NCBI GenBank assembly: GCA_964036045.1
Contig: OZ038378.1
Span: forward strand, 62,707,114 to 62,771,113
Direction: 5' to 3'
From: Eutreptiella sp. 'Long Island Sound 2002'
Taxonomy: Eukaryota > Euglenozoa > Euglenophyceae > Eutreptiales > Eutreptiaceae
DNA length: 64,000 nucleotides
In this document: positions 20,191 through 31,201 of the stretch, in pieces
Layout of the letters: the number at the start of each line of letters is the position of its first letter
Position numbering within the stretch: position 1 is the stretch's first letter
Program-made: the position numbers and the translations under genes
Notes under the pieces: generated by a model
The model's input: the letters and a program-made list of their open reading frames with translations, nothing else
The model's database searches: none
Told to the model about the DNA's origin: nothing

Positions 20191-21639
20191 CTATCTGATC
20201 AGCTCGTTAAGGTCGCTCTGTGACCCTCGCTGTTGGAGTACCGTGTTCACTTGAATCGCAAGTGCCTGGCACGTGGTCGGTGCCAATTTGTGGTTGAAAA
20301 TGTTCAGCCACAGAGCATCGTTAAGAGAGCCTGTTGGCCTGATCTGATTAGTGGTTGGCGCAAACAGATAGTCATAGAACCTTTCCCTGGAAATAATATT
20401 GTTTGATGAAGCCCTCTCAACTGGGAACATGATTGCAGACACAGGACCTTTGGCCGCCAGGATGCGCGCCAGGGACGGTGTTTTTCCGAATCCAGCATTG
20501 GCACGTAGGATCCTGTGTCGCGTTCCTACAAAGTGTCGAATCAGGGACTTCGCTCTGGATGCATGTTCTGCATAGTGCAGGATGGGGGCTCTGGGTTGTC
20601 TACCACCACACTGGCCTACATACAGGCACCACGGGCCAAGCATACAATAGATGATCACATCAAGGTTATTCAGGTCCAGGTCATGCGGTAGTTGCGCAGG
20701 TCGTGCAACACGCTTCAACCTGGTGTCGGGGCAGGATCGGAGGCATACAGCCATACGTCTACATGACACCAAAATACCTTGCCAATCAATGGGTGACGCA
20801 CTGAAGCATCGCTTCCTAATTTCACATTCTACATCCCATTTTCCCCCGAACTCTCGTAGCTCTTTCCAGCGACTTTCCCTGGAGGCACCATCGCTGGTGC
20901 CGGATCGGGCAAATTCAGATAGCGGAGTGGACGTAGCATCAGGATCCCATTTTTTCACATGCTTTATAAAGGAGGTAACAGACTCATCAAACAGGCTCGG
21001 GTCAAGCCCAGCATACATGGGTTGGTTTCCTCCCCTGATGAGCCAAAACTCCCACACACCAGCAGCCCAACTCCACTGTTCTTTTCCAGAAACATTGGAA
21101 CAGTAGGTCCTAACTTTGAGCCTATTGGCTGAAGCAAAACAGAAACCTCTGTCTATGTCCTCACATTTCTGCAACCATCCACTCCAGCCCTCGGACGAAA
21201 GTCTGTTGTGGAGGCACACAAAGAAGCAATCGGACACCAGGAGTCTACTCATCGCTTCAATATTAGGTTGGGAAATGTCATCAGTTCTGAAAAAAATTCT
21301 GTGAGACGTTGCTGACACACTCGAGCGGGGTGTTGGCGGTAATAACTTCAACGTCGACGGGGCTGAAAAAGCATTCAAGCCCCATGCTGCTGTCACACAG
21401 CACGTATTCGATAGGAAATCCTCCCAGCCACCCGTAAGAGCGGAGAAGCACAGGCGGCCGGTGTGGATTATATATGATATATGCCGAGTGCCCCAGCGGA
21501 AAAACCGCCGTGTCCACTCTTGGGGGAGCGTCGCGCACGGCTCCCGACCTAGCTCCACAGCACACAGTTTCCACAACTTCAGTAAGCTCCGGTTTCGCCG
21601 CACAAGGTCTTCATGTCCCAAGGCTGACAGGAGCCACTC
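20191..21639 (-). pseudogene. N-terminal part with GIY-YIG-like endonuclease
   Basis: The open frame continues upstream into array sequence to 21783, so its start is artificial; the element part begins near 21639. The nuclease-like core is IIYCMLGPWCLYVGQCGG (about 20660-20600), with an Arg and HYAEHA following at plausible spacing. Family knowledge: GIY-YIG domains in Penelope-like elements nick target DNA. Here the domain lies 5' of the RT, the permuted order described for the Chlamys and Naiad groups; canonical Penelope elements have it at the C terminus. Confidence 0.5.
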
Positions 21640-21654
21640 GAGAATAGAAATGTG

Positions 21655-21990
21655 GAAGCACCAGTGAATTGCGTGAAATCCCGGGACCCGGCTTCGGGTC
21701 TGAAATCCCGTTACCCGGCGCCGTACAGCGCCGGACGGCGCCGCATGGAACGCGGAGAACGCCGTAAGTGAAAACCTAGGCAAATGAGACTCGCGCGCGG
21801 GCTTTGGAGTTTTGCAAATTTCTCGAAAATTTTGGTCAGCTGCTTCAATGGTCGCGGGTGTCGGGAGAATGGACCTCTTTTTTGGGCACTGAGTTCACTG
21901 TGGTAGGGGATTACCCATGCTAGGAAAGTACTTCGAAGTGCCGCAGAACACTGTGCGCAGATCTGAAAAAGCAGCCTCATTCCAGGAGGG
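21655..21990. repeat. array segment R2, first copy
   Basis: It starts near CACCAGTGAATTGCGTG, contains the GC-rich stretch GGCGCCGTACAGCGCCGG, and ends near AGATCTGAAAAAGCAGCC. Copies are at 23290-23612 and 33290-33605. Spacing from this copy to the next is about 1630 bp, the period of the array. Confidence 0.85.
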
Positions 21991-23075
21991 TTAACTCGCA
22001 GCCACCCAGTGCTAGCTGGGTTCCCGGCGACTTAACCCTACTAGAATTAGGCTCTTTTTTAGCATCTGCACACAATATTCATGGTGACACGGTTGGCGAG
22101 TTATGGTCAGTAACCCTAACCCTGCAAACAACCGTAAAGTTCAACGCTTGCACAAAGCAGGCACGAAACAAATCCTCAGTGGCTGGCCATAGGCTGAGGT
22201 ACGAACAGCAGCAGTGACTAAGCGTGTGCAGCATCTCATCAGGGGTCACGGGCTGAAGGCACACGCATGTCTAGTTACCGGCGGTCCCCACGTGTTTCGG
22301 CTACGGTTTACAATACAAACCTAGGCAAATCATTGGCACCCTGCATATGCTGTTGATCACTGAGTGTGTAAGGGTGTGGAAGACCATTGGACTCTTTTGG
22401 CCTACGATCCATGTTAGCATTGCACTCCGTGCACCAACACGAAGTCCCAAGTTGACCGATCGGATCGTTGGAGGGTAACAAGTACCTCTCTATAGTGGGT
22501 TGCCGACTACGCGTAGGGAATGGCGCGGGACCAGCGGTGGCGAGATGCGATCTGGTCTTGCGGAGGCATTCCAAAGAAGCATCCGTAAGTTGAAGCCCGG
22601 CCTTGTTGACCCTTGGCTTCCCTTACCCAACGGCCCCACTTACCACGTGAGGATGGCCCCGTATGATACCAAAAAAAACAAATGTTGACATAAGCGTTTA
22701 AATTGCAATCACATTGTAAATCAAAGTGCCTAAAATTGAAAGTGACACAAGGTTGTAAGTTTGAACGGAGCACAACGTGAGCAAAAAGTACCAAAGGCAT
22801 GCAATATGTACAAAGATGGCCAAACCTACACCACAACACACCTTGCCGTTGGACAGTTTGGGATAGCAAGCACCACCAAGATGTAATCCCGTGCCCGCCC
22901 GCGGTGTCAATCCAGCACTACGCTCGATTGACACCGCGGGCGGGCACGGGATTACATCTCGACACCGAAGCGCATGTCTGGATGTGGCTCCAGACGGTGT
23001 GCAGCGGAGGCTGCACATGTGTGGGCCCACAAACCCCTCAACTTGCCTTGGAACTTGAGGCCAGCAAGTTCAGTT
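21985..23075. repeat. array segments R3 and R1, copy b (complete)
   Basis: R3 (with CACACAATATTCAT and GTTGGCGAGTTATGGTCAGT) leads into R1 (from about 22350) without interruption. R1 includes the hairpin at 22880-22958. This is the best reference copy for recognising the insertions in the others. The stretch 23076-23289 links R1 to the next R2 and recurs at 33082-33289. Confidence 0.85.
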
Positions 23076-23289
23076 AAGAAGGGAGAATAGAAACGTGGAT
23101 GCTGTAGATTCTCAAACAGTGGCACTAGTTGCAATTGTCCTTGAATATGCCGTCATCCAGACAGGCTACATTCGGAATGGGCGCAAGCAATCTTGAAGTG
23201 GTATCAAAACCGGTACCGTTCATCTGTTGCATGTAGAATTTTTTGCACACCAAGTGATTTTCTCTTATCTTATTTAGCACAGGAGCGCG

Positions 23290-23625
23290 CACCAGTGAAT
23301 TGCGTGAAATCCCGGCTTCGGGCCTAAAATCCCGGCACCGGGCGCCGTACAGCGCCGGACGGCGCCGCATGGAACGCGGAGAATGCCGTAAGGGAATACC
23401 TCGGCAAATGAGACACAAGCTCGCGCCCGGGCTCTGGAGTTTTGCAAATTTCTCGAAATTTTTGGTCAGGGGCTTCAATGGTCGCGGGTGTCGGGAGAAT
23501 GGACCTCTTTTTTGGGCACTGAGTTCACTGTGGTAGGGGATTATCCATGGTAGGAAAGTACTTCGAAGTGCCGCAGAACAGTGTGCGCAGATCTTAAAAA
23601 GCAGCCTGGGTTCCCGGCGGCGAGT
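23290..23625. repeat. array segment R2, second copy, up to the pogo insertion
   Basis: It is the same as 21655-21990 apart from small differences. It ends in GGCGGCGAGT; the pogo element is inserted at the next TA. Confidence 0.85.
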
Positions 23626-23639
23626 TAAGGTAAAGGGAC

Positions 23640-24480
23640 CGGTTCATCCCCGGTGACCAGTTCAGCCCCACCCTGGGGATTATCAGGGCAGGGTGGGGAT
23701 GAATAAGACACCCCCTGGGGATAAAAAGGACACCCCCGGGGATAAACAGGGCACACCCTAAAACACTACAAACCATAAAAAGCTTGTGTTACCTGTTTTC
23801 CTTTACAAACCCTGTAATGTTTGTGTTTCTCGTAAAAAGTTTTTCTCTTTTCTTTTTGTGAAACTATGCAGAGGGTTCTGTCTCTCAAAACCCCGTGATG
23901 TGTTTTCTCCGTACCAAAAGTTTATGACTTGTGTTTTGTAAAAGCATGCAATGTTTATTTGTTTTATTACAACCGTGTACTATTTCATTCTGTTGCAAAA
24001 GGTTGATGTGCCCTGTATTGTACAGCCATGCAGAGGCTGTTTAGAATGAAAACTTTGTAATCTATTTGTATGTACCAGGTTGCACTCTCCTATTTCATAA
24101 CACTATACAACTTTTAATTTTTTGTAAAACCATGCAATGTTTATTTCTTTGTAAAACCATTCAATGTTTGTTTTTTCGGGCAAAAGGTTGCACTCTTCTG
24201 TTTTGGAAAACCATGCAAGGTTAATTTTTTTTTCAAAATTTTGGACTGTTTTTTTTCTTGCTAAAGGTGGATGTCTCCCGTTTTGTAGAACCATGCAAGG
24301 TGTTTGTTTTTTTAAAACGTTGCAATGTTTGTTTGTTGCAAAAGGTATTCCCATTTGTAAACCCATGCTTTTCAAAATTAAGGAGTGTTTTTTTTTTGGG
24401 AAATTAAGGAGTGGTTTTTTTTTAGGGGGAAACCGTGGTAATCTTTTGCTTTGTATAACTTTGCACTGTCTCCCTAGCAC
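23640..24480. repeat. minisatellite-like noncoding half of the pogo element
   Basis: First come copies of CCCCNGGGGATAA (about 23660-23760). Then follow many degenerate AAACCATGCAATGTTTGTT-type units with T runs. This forms the 3' untranslated side of the transposase gene. No other gene is seen here, and 24481-24770 also shows none. Confidence 0.65.
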
Positions 24481-24773
24481 ACTTGCACAGAGCAACACGG
24501 TGACAGTTTCTGAATGCTTCCATACACCTGTTGTAAAGGTACTTGAAGCACTGAGACAGCTTATGGACATAAGTGTGTACCTGGCTGAAAGTGTATGGCT
24601 TTGCACTTTTGATGACCGTGCCTAAAAGCACAATCATTCTAAGTCTGCCAGTGTGTCCCATGACATATATACTCTATAAGTCATGTACTCTACAAGTCTT
24701 GTACACAATCTACTAGCCATGCCATGCATGGCACAGTGGCATGAGGGAAGGAGATGTCATTAGAACCACAGTT

Positions 24774-26723
24774 TTAATCTGTGTCGATGTCCATGGACGA
24801 ACCACTGTCATGCGTCACGTAGCACGCGAATGCGGAGGCATTAGCTTCGTCTTCGCTGGACGTGTCGCTATCCGTCACTTGACGCTTGGCAGCACGCGCA
24901 GACCTTTCATCACACTGACGGGCACGCTTTACATGTCGTGACCCTCCGGCGAAGGCGTTCGTGTGGGGGCGTCTCAGCCTGCCATTGCTGTGCGGTGCAG
25001 CGGATGCTTCGGCAGATGTGCGTGCGCGTTTAGCAACGGGCTCCGCTTGCCGTGCCTGAGCGTGCATGCCTCTGTTTCTTGCTTGCTTGGAAGTTTTGCG
25101 TCGCGCTTTGGCTTCCTCTTGCTGATCACGTTCTTGCTGCGCAGCCTGCGCGGCTGCAAGGAAGCTGGTCTTCGTGACCCATCCACCAAGGCGCAGCGTC
25201 GATGCATCATCCTTTGTTTCCATGGTGATGGTCCTTGCGGTTGCTTGGGATCCCATTTCTCTGGTGGTAGAAGGGGAGTCTTGGGATGCGGAGCACTCTT
25301 GAGATGCGGGACAGATGGCAGTTGCCGGTACAGTACGGGATGCCAACTGCGCAAGCAGCTCCAAGCACTTGCCATCTGCCTCCTCTTGCTTAGGGCGCAG
25401 ACGTTCCTCAGGGGCGTGGCGTAAGAAGGTCTCCACGCTGTGCGGTACAAGGCCTGTAACGCGGAACGCTGTACGGACCTTCTCACCGGTGCACGTTTGA
25501 TACCACGCGTGCTCAACGAAGGAAACGAATCTGGCGACACCCAGGCTCCTCCCAAGGTTGCTCTTGATGAACTGGTCCTGCAGCTGCCGGTACCGGCACT
25601 TGACTCCACGAAACAGTGCACGGTCAAGAGGCTGGATTATGTCTGTAGCGTGACTTGGAAAGAGGACAACGGACACACCGGCCTTCTTGCACACAGTCAG
25701 ACCTCTCACTCCAAGATGCGTCCTTGAACCGTCCAAGAACAGCACGATCTTGTTGTAGGGATTACTGAGCGGACTCAATCTGGGAACCAGGACTTGCTCC
25801 ACCCACTCAACAAAGATCTCACTACTGGACCACCCAGTTCCCGTGCCTTTCAGGATAACCTCTCGGTCGCAGTACCTTAGATGGGTTCCCTTCACAGTCT
25901 TGGTGTCAAACAAAAGGGTGGGCGGTAGAGCCTCTCCACTCGCAACCACTGCTGCAATGACAGTCACAGCCTTCCGCTGATACCCCTGCCGCCGCGGCAC
26001 TGACCTCCGACCCCTGATGCTGTACACCTTGCGTGCCGCTGCCCTGGTGATGAAGTTCTGATGGAAGGAGGTCTCATCCATGTTCACGATGTACCGGCCG
26101 TCGTAGTCCACCTCTGCAAGGGCCTTGGAGGCTTCAGCAAAGAAGTCTCGCCACTGATCTTCGTCCAAGCGACTGTCAGCACGCTGACTCTCCACCAGGC
26201 TCGGGGTACGGCTGACCACGTCCGTGTTGCGTGCTTTGAATAGGCGCCACCACTTGTTGCCTGACCCCAGCTTGAACCCGTGCTCCTCTGCATGTCTCCG
26301 TGCCTCCTCCACAATGTCATGCTTGTATGGGGTCAAGGAACTCAGCAGCTGCTGCTCCAACCACTTCCTCATATGAAGGTCTTCCACTCTGGGTGGCGGC
26401 CCAGGCCGTCCCATCACCACACGCTCACTGTTCATGAAGCGGAGCAGGTTCTTCTTGATGGTCTTCTTGTCCACGGTGAACAGCCTCATGGCTTGCCTCA
26501 ATGATCCCCGCCCAGCGGCAACCCAAGCGACGGCCTCTTCGAGGTGTGTGGTGTGCTGCGGCAGAGGATAGGATGCGTATGGCTCGTGTTCCGTTCTGTT
26601 GACGCTGTTTGCATTCCGTTTACCTCTCATACCAGCCTTAGAACGCCCCTTTGGCAGCGTTTCACAGGCGTTCCTGATTTTCCGGCGAGCTGCAGTTCTA
26701 CCGATACGGGATCCCAACCGCAT
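24774..26723 (-). CDS. pogo/Tigger-type DDE transposase, intact
   Basis: It is 649 codons from ATG (26723) to TAA, with no interruption. Residues 55-95 form a psq-type helix-turn-helix (LEEAVAWVAAGRGSLRQAMR). Residues 105-195 form a CENP-B-like second DNA-binding domain (WLEQQL, GNKWWRLFKARN). The catalytic core has Asp216 (VNMDETSF), Asp331 (LFLDGSRTH) and Asp367 (IIQPLDRALF), the last two separated by 35 residues, giving a DDD triad typical of pogo. The C-terminal 200 residues are polar, with a Lys/Arg-rich probable nuclear signal (around KRARTS) and an acidic end. Predicted role: cut-and-paste transposition at TA sites, acting on the repeats at 23628 and 27014. A short first intron is not needed. 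Confidence 0.93.
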   Translation of the reverse strand: MRLGSRIGRTAARRKIRNACETLPKGRSKAGMRGKRNANSVNRTEHEPYASYPLPQHTTHLEEAVAWVAAGRGSLRQAMRLFTVDKKTIKKNLLRFMNSERVVMGRPGPPPRVEDLHMRKWLEQQLLSSLTPYKHDIVEEARRHAEEHGFKLGSGNKWWRLFKARNTDVVSRTPSLVESQRADSRLDEDQWRDFFAEASKALAEVDYDGRYIVNMDETSFHQNFITRAAARKVYSIRGRRSVPRRQGYQRKAVTVIAAVVASGEALPPTLLFDTKTVKGTHLRYCDREVILKGTGTGWSSSEIFVEWVEQVLVPRLSPLSNPYNKIVLFLDGSRTHLGVRGLTVCKKAGVSVVLFPSHATDIIQPLDRALFRGVKCRYRQLQDQFIKSNLGRSLGVARFVSFVEHAWYQTCTGEKVRTAFRVTGLVPHSVETFLRHAPEERLRPKQEEADGKCLELLAQLASRTVPATAICPASQECSASQDSPSTTREMGSQATARTITMETKDDASTLRLGGWVTKTSFLAAAQAAQQERDQQEEAKARRKTSKQARNRGMHAQARQAEPVAKRARTSAEASAAPHSNGRLRRPHTNAFAGGSRHVKRARQCDERSARAAKRQVTDSDTSSEDEANASAFACYVTHDSGSSMDIDTD

Positions 26724-27014
26724 TATCTAAAATGAAAAAAAACAAAGGGGAATCAATCTCGGAATCGTATATTTCGCGCAGTATTCATTTTGCTATTACG
26801 TGGTGACATTAGGGCTTACGTAACTTTGCGGCGCTAATTTACGCGATTTCGCGCGGTATTATCTGGCGATTTACGGGATCGCCAGATGGATCTCGATTAT
26901 TTTTATAATGTTCAACAAAATGTTTCTTTGATTATAAATCGTCATTTCCTGATAACTTTATTTGCCTGGCGATCCTGCGCCGCGACAGTGGGTGTCTAAC
27001 TGGTCCCTTTACCT

Positions 27015-27935
27015 TAACCCTCTTGGAATTAGGCAGTTTTTTAGGATCTGCACACAATATTCATTGTGACAGGGCTGGCGAGTTATGGTCAGTAACCCTA
27101 ACCCCATTCCCTCTGATAATGGGGTGAATCCTAGGCAGTCACGCGGTTCCCGGCGGCGAGTGAAGCCTCCATGAATTAGGCTATTTTTTAGGATCTGCAC
27201 ACAATATTCATTGTGATAGGGTTGGCGAGTTATGGTCAGTAAGCCTAACCCTCCAAACAACCGTAAGTTTCAACAGGCGCACAAAGCAGGCACGAAACAA
27301 ATCCTCAGTGGCCGGCCATAGGCTGAGGTACGAACAGCGGTAGTGACTAAGCGTGTGTAGCATCTCATCAAGGGTCACAGGCTGAAGGCACACGCATGTG
27401 TAGTTACCGGCGGTCCCCACGTGTTTCGGCTACGGTTTACAATACAAACCGGGGCAAATCATTGGTACCCTGCATAGGGTGTTGATCACCGGATGTGGAA
27501 GGGTGTGGAAGACGAGCGGACTCTTTTGGCCTACGCTCCATCTCAGCATTGCACTCCGTGCACCAACACGAAGTCCCAAGTTGACCGATCGGATCGTTGG
27601 AGGGTAACAAGTAGCTCTCTATAGTGGGTCCCCAACTACGCGTAGGGAATGGCGCTGCACCAGCGGTGGCGATATGCGATCTGGTCTTGCGGAGGCATTC
27701 CAAAGAAGCATCCGTAAGTTGAAGCCCGGCCTTGTTGACCCTTGGCTTCCCTTCCCCAACGGCCTCACTAGACCACGTGAGAATGGCCCCGTATATTGAC
27801 AAGAAAAGCAAATGTTGACAAAGGCGTTTAAATTGCAATCGCATTGTAGTTCAAAGTGCCTAAAATTGAAAGTGACTGAAGGTTGTAAGTTTGAACGGAG
27901 CACAATGTGAGCACAAAATACCAAAGGCATTCAAC
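27015..27935. repeat. array segments R3 (partly duplicated) and left part of R1, copy c
   Basis: After the pogo element, R3 resumes and is present twice (a second start at about 27170 with GAATTAGGCTATTTTTTAGG). It leads into R1 from about 27470. R1 breaks off at CCAAAGGCATTCAA (27934), exactly where the next insertion begins; it resumes at 32814. Confidence 0.8.
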
Positions 27936-28049
27936 ATTCCTTTATCTTGGGAGACACCGTTTTTTGGCCCAGCCTCGAGGCTACGCCTTTTTTGTCTGTA
28001 AACTACATTGAGAAACGGACATTTTTCTGTTTTTGGCAAGGATAAAGTT

Positions 28050-28225
28050 CAATATTCGGGTTGTAACCTCGGCCGTAGCCGCAGACCCTTTTATGTAACC
28101 TCGGGCACCAAATTTTTTAACCTCAGCCGTCTCCGCAGACAACATGTTGTAGCCCCGGGATCACCCATTGCCCTCATTTTGTGTATCCGCAACCGAAGCC
28201 GCAGACAACAATGCGTAGCCCACAA
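28050..28225. repeat. CCGCAGAC-type repeats downstream of the piggyBac-like gene
   Basis: There are at least four units of the form GTAACCTCGG...CCGTAGCCGCAGAC at roughly 40-bp spacing. They are the same family as in the introns of the neighbouring gene. Confidence 0.7.
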
Positions 28226-28235
28226 CATTATTGGT

Positions 28236-29306
28236 TCAAATGCCACTGGCGAAGCATCGTACATGCAGATTTTGTTGGCACGCGGCACATTGTGTGGCAC
28301 AACGTTTCCCACAATGAACACAGGCTGCTCGATTCGCTTCCACGGGAACATGTACAGCCTGGGGGGTTTCAGGAACTTTAATTCCAATCAATGTGGTCAA
28401 GAGGTCCCATTGGAACTCCCACATGGTTGTCCCCGGCTTGACTAGTTTAATGTTCACCATAGCATAGCGCATGAGGAACGAGCGCACAGCAGCGCTCCAT
28501 TTCCGAAATCTACCTGTTTCACGGTGCTGTAAAGCAAGTTGATTTGCGGTATCGACTCCGTCTGCCAAGGCACAGTAACAACCGATAATCGCTGGCATTT
28601 CATACCCGCTTTTTTTGTGTACCACCACCTCTTGCGGAAACCCACAATTTGACAGTAGTGGCACAACCCGAGGCGGTTTGTGGCTGACCCGGGGATCTTT
28701 GTAGACATGCAATGTGTAGTTGGCAGTGGAGACTTTGGCGGTGGCCAGGCCACCGTCCTCAGGTACTTCCTCCGCCTCACTTACACCGCGCTCATCGCGT
28801 TTGCCTAACATTAAGAAGGTGGTGCCTCGGGCAGCCAAACCCTTGGCAGCTTCGTGACTGGCAAAAAAACTATTCGCAACCAAAATGGTGCCTTCGGGCA
28901 GGACATCGGCCCAGTAATTTACAATTTGGCGCACGTTCATGTTGCCTTGGAAATTGGAAGCACGCCGTAGTTGACCACGCGCACCAACGTATAGATAGAC
29001 GTTGGTAACGTATGGCTCAACCGCATCAGCCAAAACGAAAAGTTTGACTCAGGTCGAGCGGGGCTTTCGGGGTATGAATTGCCGCGAAGGCCCCGCCCGA
29101 ACCCCCTCATGGGCGACTACGGTTTCGTCGCCACTGGCGACAGCCTCCAGCCTCCATAGGCTGCCCCAAACCTCATTACAACGCTCAATAAGAAGCGTCA
29201 CATCAGGCCGTAGTACTTGATTCAGGCGGTAATACTCCCGGCGTGTGAAGAGCTGGCTAAGCCTCACTTTGTACGACAACACCTTGGGTACCCAGACAGC
29301 GTCAGA
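28236..29306 (-). pseudogene. piggyBac-like transposase with a lost catalytic Asp and an in-frame stop
   Basis: The frame runs from about 29306 to a stop at 28236 and is broken by one in-frame TGA at 29049-29051. The first catalytic region reads AVASGDETVVAHEGVR, then RQFIPRKP, as in piggyBac proteins. The second reads TILVANSFFASHEAAKGL, where the family has Asp-Asn-Phe; the Asp is Asn here. The third is ALADGVDTANQLALQHR, with Asp kept. The C-terminal end has a Cys/His zinc-binding tail (CVHCGKRCATQCAACQQNLH), typical of the family. It cannot be an active transposase as it stands. Upstream, a separate frame (29570-29307, starting EFEPRDLLDSEKAADLF) may be its N-terminal exon. Confidence 0.75.
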
Positions 29307-29570
29307 TCAGGGTGGTTGGATCATGACCAGGAGGACTCTGAATAGTAAGAAGCGGACCACGGTTCCCCTCACTCCATGGGTAATCCCGGCCACCCTTGCC
29401 TTCTTGCTAAGGAGGTCGATGAAGGGGGACCTGACATCCGACCAGATCTCCTGCAGGCTGCTGTAGTCCTTCCGCGGGTATCCACCTTCGTAGTGTGAGA
29501 AGAGGTCTGCTGCCTTCTCCGAGTCTAAGAGGTCCCGAGGTTCGAATTCCATAGTGGGGTGCCTATTCAA
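29307..29570 (-). other. possible N-terminal exon of the piggyBac-like gene
   Basis: A protein-like frame starts near 29553 (MEFEPRDLLDSEKAADLF) after an acceptor-like GGTTTGAATAG and remains open to 29307. It contains SLQEIWSDVRSPFIDLL. It lacks clear piggyBac signatures, but its position just upstream fits. It is uncertain whether it belongs to this gene. Confidence 0.35.
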
Positions 29571-29619
29571 ACCATGAAACGTACATGTGGCGCTGCTGAC
29601 TAGGCTGGAACCATGCTAG

Positions 29620-29795
29620 CAATCGTAACATGGCCCGTATCCGCAGACGGTTCTACGTAACCTCGGACGTTGCCTATCGTATCCTCTACCGTATCCGGAG
29701 ACGGGTCCATGTAACTTTGGACACTGCCTATCGTATCCTCACCCGTAGCCACAGATGGTTTGATGTAGCCCCGGGTCACAAATGGAGGAGAAGGC
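29620..29795. repeat. CCGCAGAC-type repeats in a probable intron
   Basis: Units such as CGTATCCGCAGACGGTT and CGTATCCTCTACCGTATCC lie between the exon ending at 29570 and upstream sequence. They are the same family as in the three introns of the neighbouring gene. Confidence 0.65.
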
Positions 29796-30329
29796 CAACA
29801 AGGACTCCTTGCAAAGCACATGCACAGTCAATTCCTGGTCCCAATCAATTTGAATCAGTCCGCCGCTCCGTCGGAGCCACTGCTAACGTTCTGGCATGGA
29901 ACACAGGCCTCCCTGTAGAAACTTCTGCACAAGTAAACATCCCGTCAAGGGCGGATCCAGCGAGCCCCGTGGCCAAAAAACAGTGGACGGTGGACTGCGT
30001 GTGAACTGTTGTGCATGAAAAGTGGGAGTGGGCAGAGTGGACAGAACCATTCAGTCATCGCCACTGCTAAAATACGTCGAAGGAGCACAATCCTCGCCAC
30101 TGTTAGAGAACGCTACTCCTGGGAAGTCATGTGCATGTACAAAGAATGGGGCAGGCACATCCAGGGACCCCCGCCGCCAATACCGCCGGACAATGTCCAC
30201 AATATAAAGATACTGTCCACCTTGGAAAGTTGTGGACCATCCAAGCACGTGGGAACGTCCACCACAGCCAAATGTTACGGCTTGGCCTCCCACTGGTCGT
30301 CGTCAGCTCTTGTCCAGGTCATGCATGAT

Positions 30330-30578
30330 CTGAGGGACAGGCATGAGACGCTGTAATGGCATTCAACACAAAGAGGTTTGCGCAACCTCAGAGCAACACA
30401 CCGTATCCCCTGCCGTATCCGCAGACAACTATCCGTATCCCCGGAAACTCCCGGATGCAATGCATCGTATCCTTGATCGTAGCCGCAGACAAGTTGATGT
30501 AACCTCGGAGCAACACTACAGTATCCCCTGACGTATCCGCAGACAACTATCCGTATCCCCGACAACCGTAAGCGTAAC
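30330..30578 (-). other. intron 3 of the unknown gene, filled with repeats
   Basis: Donor GATGAG/GTTACGC and acceptor CCTGTCCCTCAG, phase 0. The interior is mostly CCGCAGACAACTATCCGTATCC-like units of the element-specific repeat (written here only as a class; individual copies differ). Confidence 0.6.
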
Positions 30579-30997
30579 CTCATCCGTAGCCGCCTCCGAC
30601 ACCAAGCGGTAACTCCCTGCCGCGGGCAACTCGTCGACGTTGTGGATGCCGGTAAGCATACTGGCCATCACCTGCACGTGCTTCATGGCCTGGACGTACT
30701 TGTCGCTCAGCTCAACCACCGGCAAATTGACCGGGTCCTGCGTCCTCAGATGCAATGAACGCGGCCCACGGCGTCCAGCCCGCATTGTTGACAGGTCCGA
30801 GAAACACTCGTACAACTCCAACTCCCCCTTCGGCACCACCGGCTCCACCGCCGCAGCGGATCCTCATGCCCGAAGAGGTTCTGACCGCTGTGCTGGTGGG
30901 ATACCCTCTCCAATGAACGAAGCAGTCGGCTTGCCCTCGTCATCCTCCTGGACATCCATGCAAGTAGGACGGCCGGCAATCTCCCTCACTTTGTCAT

Positions 30998-31201
30998 CTG
31001 TGGATACAAATGTGGTGAGATTCAGCGGGGATACGATAAAGTGTCTGCGGCTACGGCCGAGGATACGGTAGAATTCAGCAAGGATACGACAAACTGACTG
31101 CGGCTACGGCCGAGGATACGGTGGAATTCAGCGAGGATACGCCAGAGTGTCTACGGATACGGCCGAGGAGACGTTAGGATGGGGTCACAAAGCAGAAATA
31201 C
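30998..31201 (-). other. intron 2 of the unknown gene, filled with repeats
   Basis: Donor TTGGCAG/GTATTTC and acceptor TTTGTATCCACAG, phase 1. Three units with CGTATCCTCGGCCGTAGCC followed by GCAGAC or TAGACAC fill it. Confidence 0.65.

Larger units (their letters stand above)
16997..21639 (-). mobile_element. Penelope-like retroelement inserted in the array
   Basis: The array sequence breaks off after GTTCAGTTAA (16996) and resumes at GAGAATAGAAATGTGGA (21640), as shown by uninterrupted copies near 23070 and 33080. The 4.64-kb insert is read on the minus strand. It carries a GIY-YIG-like domain, a Cys/His segment and RT motifs in that order. The frame at its 5' side runs straight in from array sequence, so the element is probably 5'-truncated, as is usual for target-primed insertions. 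No poly(A) tail or clear target duplication is visible. About 200 bp of the array next to the right junction is missing. Confidence 0.6.
23628..27014 (-). mobile_element. complete pogo-type DNA transposon
   Basis: The terminal inverted repeats are AGGTAAAGGGACCGGTT at the left and the reverse complement of AGGTAAAGGGACCAGTT at the right (one mismatch). Both are flanked by TA (23626-23627 and 27015-27016), the expected target duplication of the Tc1/mariner/pogo superfamily. Removing the element and one TA rejoins array sequence (GGCGAGT|TAACCC) that matches the uninterrupted copy near 33640. Its length is 3387 bp. It encodes one intact transposase on the minus strand. Confidence 0.9.
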
